Part shown: piece after piece, positions 37,897 through 38,754 of the stretch
Position numbering within the stretch: the first letter of the stretch is position 1
Layout: every line of letters starts with the position of its first letter
Origin: an uncultured Lentisphaerota bacterium
GTDB taxonomy: Bacteria; Verrucomicrobiota; Lentisphaeria; Victivallales; GWF2-50-93
Length of the DNA: 38,754 bases
Assembly (NCBI GenBank): GCA_903872565.1
Contig: CAIQLG010000034.1
Coordinates: forward strand, 1-38,754
Direction: 5' to 3'
Program-made: the position numbers and the translations under genes
Notes under the pieces: model-generated
Seen by the model: only the letters and a program-made list of their open reading frames with translations
What the model was told of the DNA's origin: nothing
Database searches by the model: none

Positions 37897-38295
37897 TTAC
37901 AGCGGAAGTCCGAAATAAAGTTTGAGCCAGGATTCGAGATCCTCGATCTCAAGGGCTCTTCCGGTCGAAATCAGAAACGACTTCATGTTCTGAGTCATTC
38001 CCTCGCCACCATAGAGGATTATCCCGTAGATCGGCCATGCCTTGATATCCTCGACGACAGAAGGAATCTTCTCTTCGGTTGTCCCGGGTGTCTTCTGGAA
38101 TTTGCATTCGATCCCGAGAACTTTTCTGGTCTGGGGGTTCAGAAGTATCACATCAATTTTCCTGTTGGAACCCCAGATCCGTTTTCCGGCCGGGTACTGT
38201 TCCTTTGACTCGAGACCAAGATTCTTGGCGATTTCCACAACAGCCTTGACAAGTTCTCCGCATGTTTCAAACGAGTTCTTTTTCGATTCCGCCAT
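37897..38295 (-). CDS. Small PD-(D/E)XK nuclease, probable restriction partner
   Basis: 132 aa, ATG 38295 with AAAGGA upstream. The nuclease core is 'KIDVILLNPQTRKVLGIECKFQ': Asp48 ends the first strand, and Glu63-x-Lys65 (ECK) completes the PD-ExK site, with 'FETCGELVKAVVEIAKNLGLESKEQY' as the preceding helix. The family's restriction endonucleases are usually longer (200+ aa), so this may be a stand-alone catalytic domain or a DUF-type nuclease. It is immediately upstream of a D12-class methyltransferase on the same strand. Restriction function is inferred from this pairing. Confidence 0.8.
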   Translation of the reverse strand: MAESKKNSFETCGELVKAVVEIAKNLGLESKEQYPAGKRIWGSNRKIDVILLNPQTRKVLGIECKFQKTPGTTEEKIPSVVEDIKAWPIYGIILYGGEGMTQNMKSFLISTGRALEIEDLESWLKLYFGLPL

Positions 38296-38339
38296 ACTAG
38301 TATCCTTTCATTTTATTGTTTAGAATTAGACATTAGATT

Positions 38340-38598
38340 TAAAAACATTGAAGTGTAGGTTTGACCCCGGCTCTGCTCCCGTTCTTTACCGACTGTTTTT
38401 CCTTAAAATAAACTTCTCATCCACGTTGTAAAATCCTGCAACCGCTGAGACAACTCTTGCTAAAGGAATTAAGGCTAGAAACCGTGTCTGCCTGCCCAGC
38501 TCACGCCGAATGTTCAGGTTTTCCGTCATTACTGTCAGGAAAAAACAAACATGTCTGCTACTGGACGAATAACTTAACATGGCTTTTCTTATTGTCAA
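38340..38598 (-). pseudogene. Remnant of IS200/RAYT-like transposase with end sequence
   Basis: A 70-codon ORF (38386-38598) ends 'LARVVSAVAGFYNVDEKFILRKNSR', which resembles the region after the Y1 domain in REP-associated tyrosine transposases ('VAxxxGVDExxLLxRxxxR'). No HUH or catalytic Tyr is present. Downstream on the same strand, 'GGGGTCAAACCTACACTT' resembles a dispersed sequence I associate with such elements. Both resemblances are from memory. The first half of the ORF does not read like the family, so the gene is probably broken or joined to other DNA. Confidence 0.4.
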
Positions 38599-38754
38599 AT
38601 CATAGAAGGTACGACCTGGGGTGTTAAAAACTTGCCACTTTTCTTAGGTTTTCTGGAAATAACTTCACCGAGGAATTCTTAAAATTTGTATTTATGAGAC
38701 TAAAAGCCCTTTTCCTTTTTGACAAAAAACTCTCTCCGATATTCTGCCTGAGCC
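38599..38754. other. Non-coding edge
   Basis: No gene can be supported. A minus-strand reading at 38700-38754 gives a 17-residue tail ('AQAEYRREFFVKKEKGF') before TAG that could be the end of a gene lying outside the window. Confidence 0.3.

Overview
The window looks like a Gram-negative bacterium of the PVC group, with Lentisphaerota-like or Kiritimatiellota-like content. This placement is inference from gene content; there is no rRNA or other marker gene. The supporting features are an LPS-type envelope operon (arabinose-5-phosphate isomerase, LptE), an ECF sigma factor with a long membrane-anchored C-terminal extension, a giant exported PQQ-propeller/LamG/Calx-beta/RCC1 protein, a membrane-bound Ser/Thr kinase with an N-terminal zinc ribbon, and scattered sugar-catabolism genes with an AraC regulator.

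Layout. (1) 1-8385, minus: a giant modular surface or secreted protein. An in-frame TAG lies in its sixth RCC1 repeat, and the same frame stays open to the window edge through one more RCC1 repeat, an MBG-like domain and two IPT/TIG repeats. (2) 8502-10649, minus: an ECF sigma factor fused to a transmembrane helix and about ten 'WAxxDPxAAxWAExLP' repeats, directly upstream of the giant gene. (3) 10716-14329, minus, GC-rich: a translationally coupled operon (exported CNVPVYRYALERW protein, FtsX-like permease, LolD-like ATPase) in which each junction is an ATGA overlap. It ends in a fourth ATGA-coupled ORF that looks broken. (4) 14467-16248, minus: membrane Ser/Thr kinase. (5) 16249-16572: intergenic region rich in inverted repeats. 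(6) 16573-18843: SDR oxidoreductase and L-rhamnose isomerase, divergent. (7) 18879-22524, minus: kdsD, TPR protein, lptE, srkA. (8) 22719-25796, minus: GH2 beta-galactosidase. (9) 26088-29728: AraC regulator divergent from a coupled pair, DegT-family PLP aminotransferase and neutral-ceramidase-like hydrolase. (10) 29773-36806, minus: HEAT-repeat protein, GATase-like membrane protein, ABC ATPase and ABC-2 permease, a second tightly coupled export-type operon. (11) 36889-38295, minus: a small restriction-modification pair (D12-class adenine methylase and a 132-aa PD-ExK nuclease). (12) 38340-38598: remnant resembling an IS200/RAYT-type transposase.

The most unexpected signal is at DNA level. 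A 13-bp palindrome, TGCGAAWTTCGCA, occurs six times perfectly between 14.6 and 30.8 kb, always inside coding sequence and in all three reading frames. It is absent from the GC-rich left part. Chance predicts about 0.001 copies, so this looks like a highly iterated palindrome or a genome-wide recognition word. Base composition also changes sharply near 14.3 kb (GC-rich to the left, moderate to AT-richer on the right). All functional calls come from reading the sequence; no database search was run.
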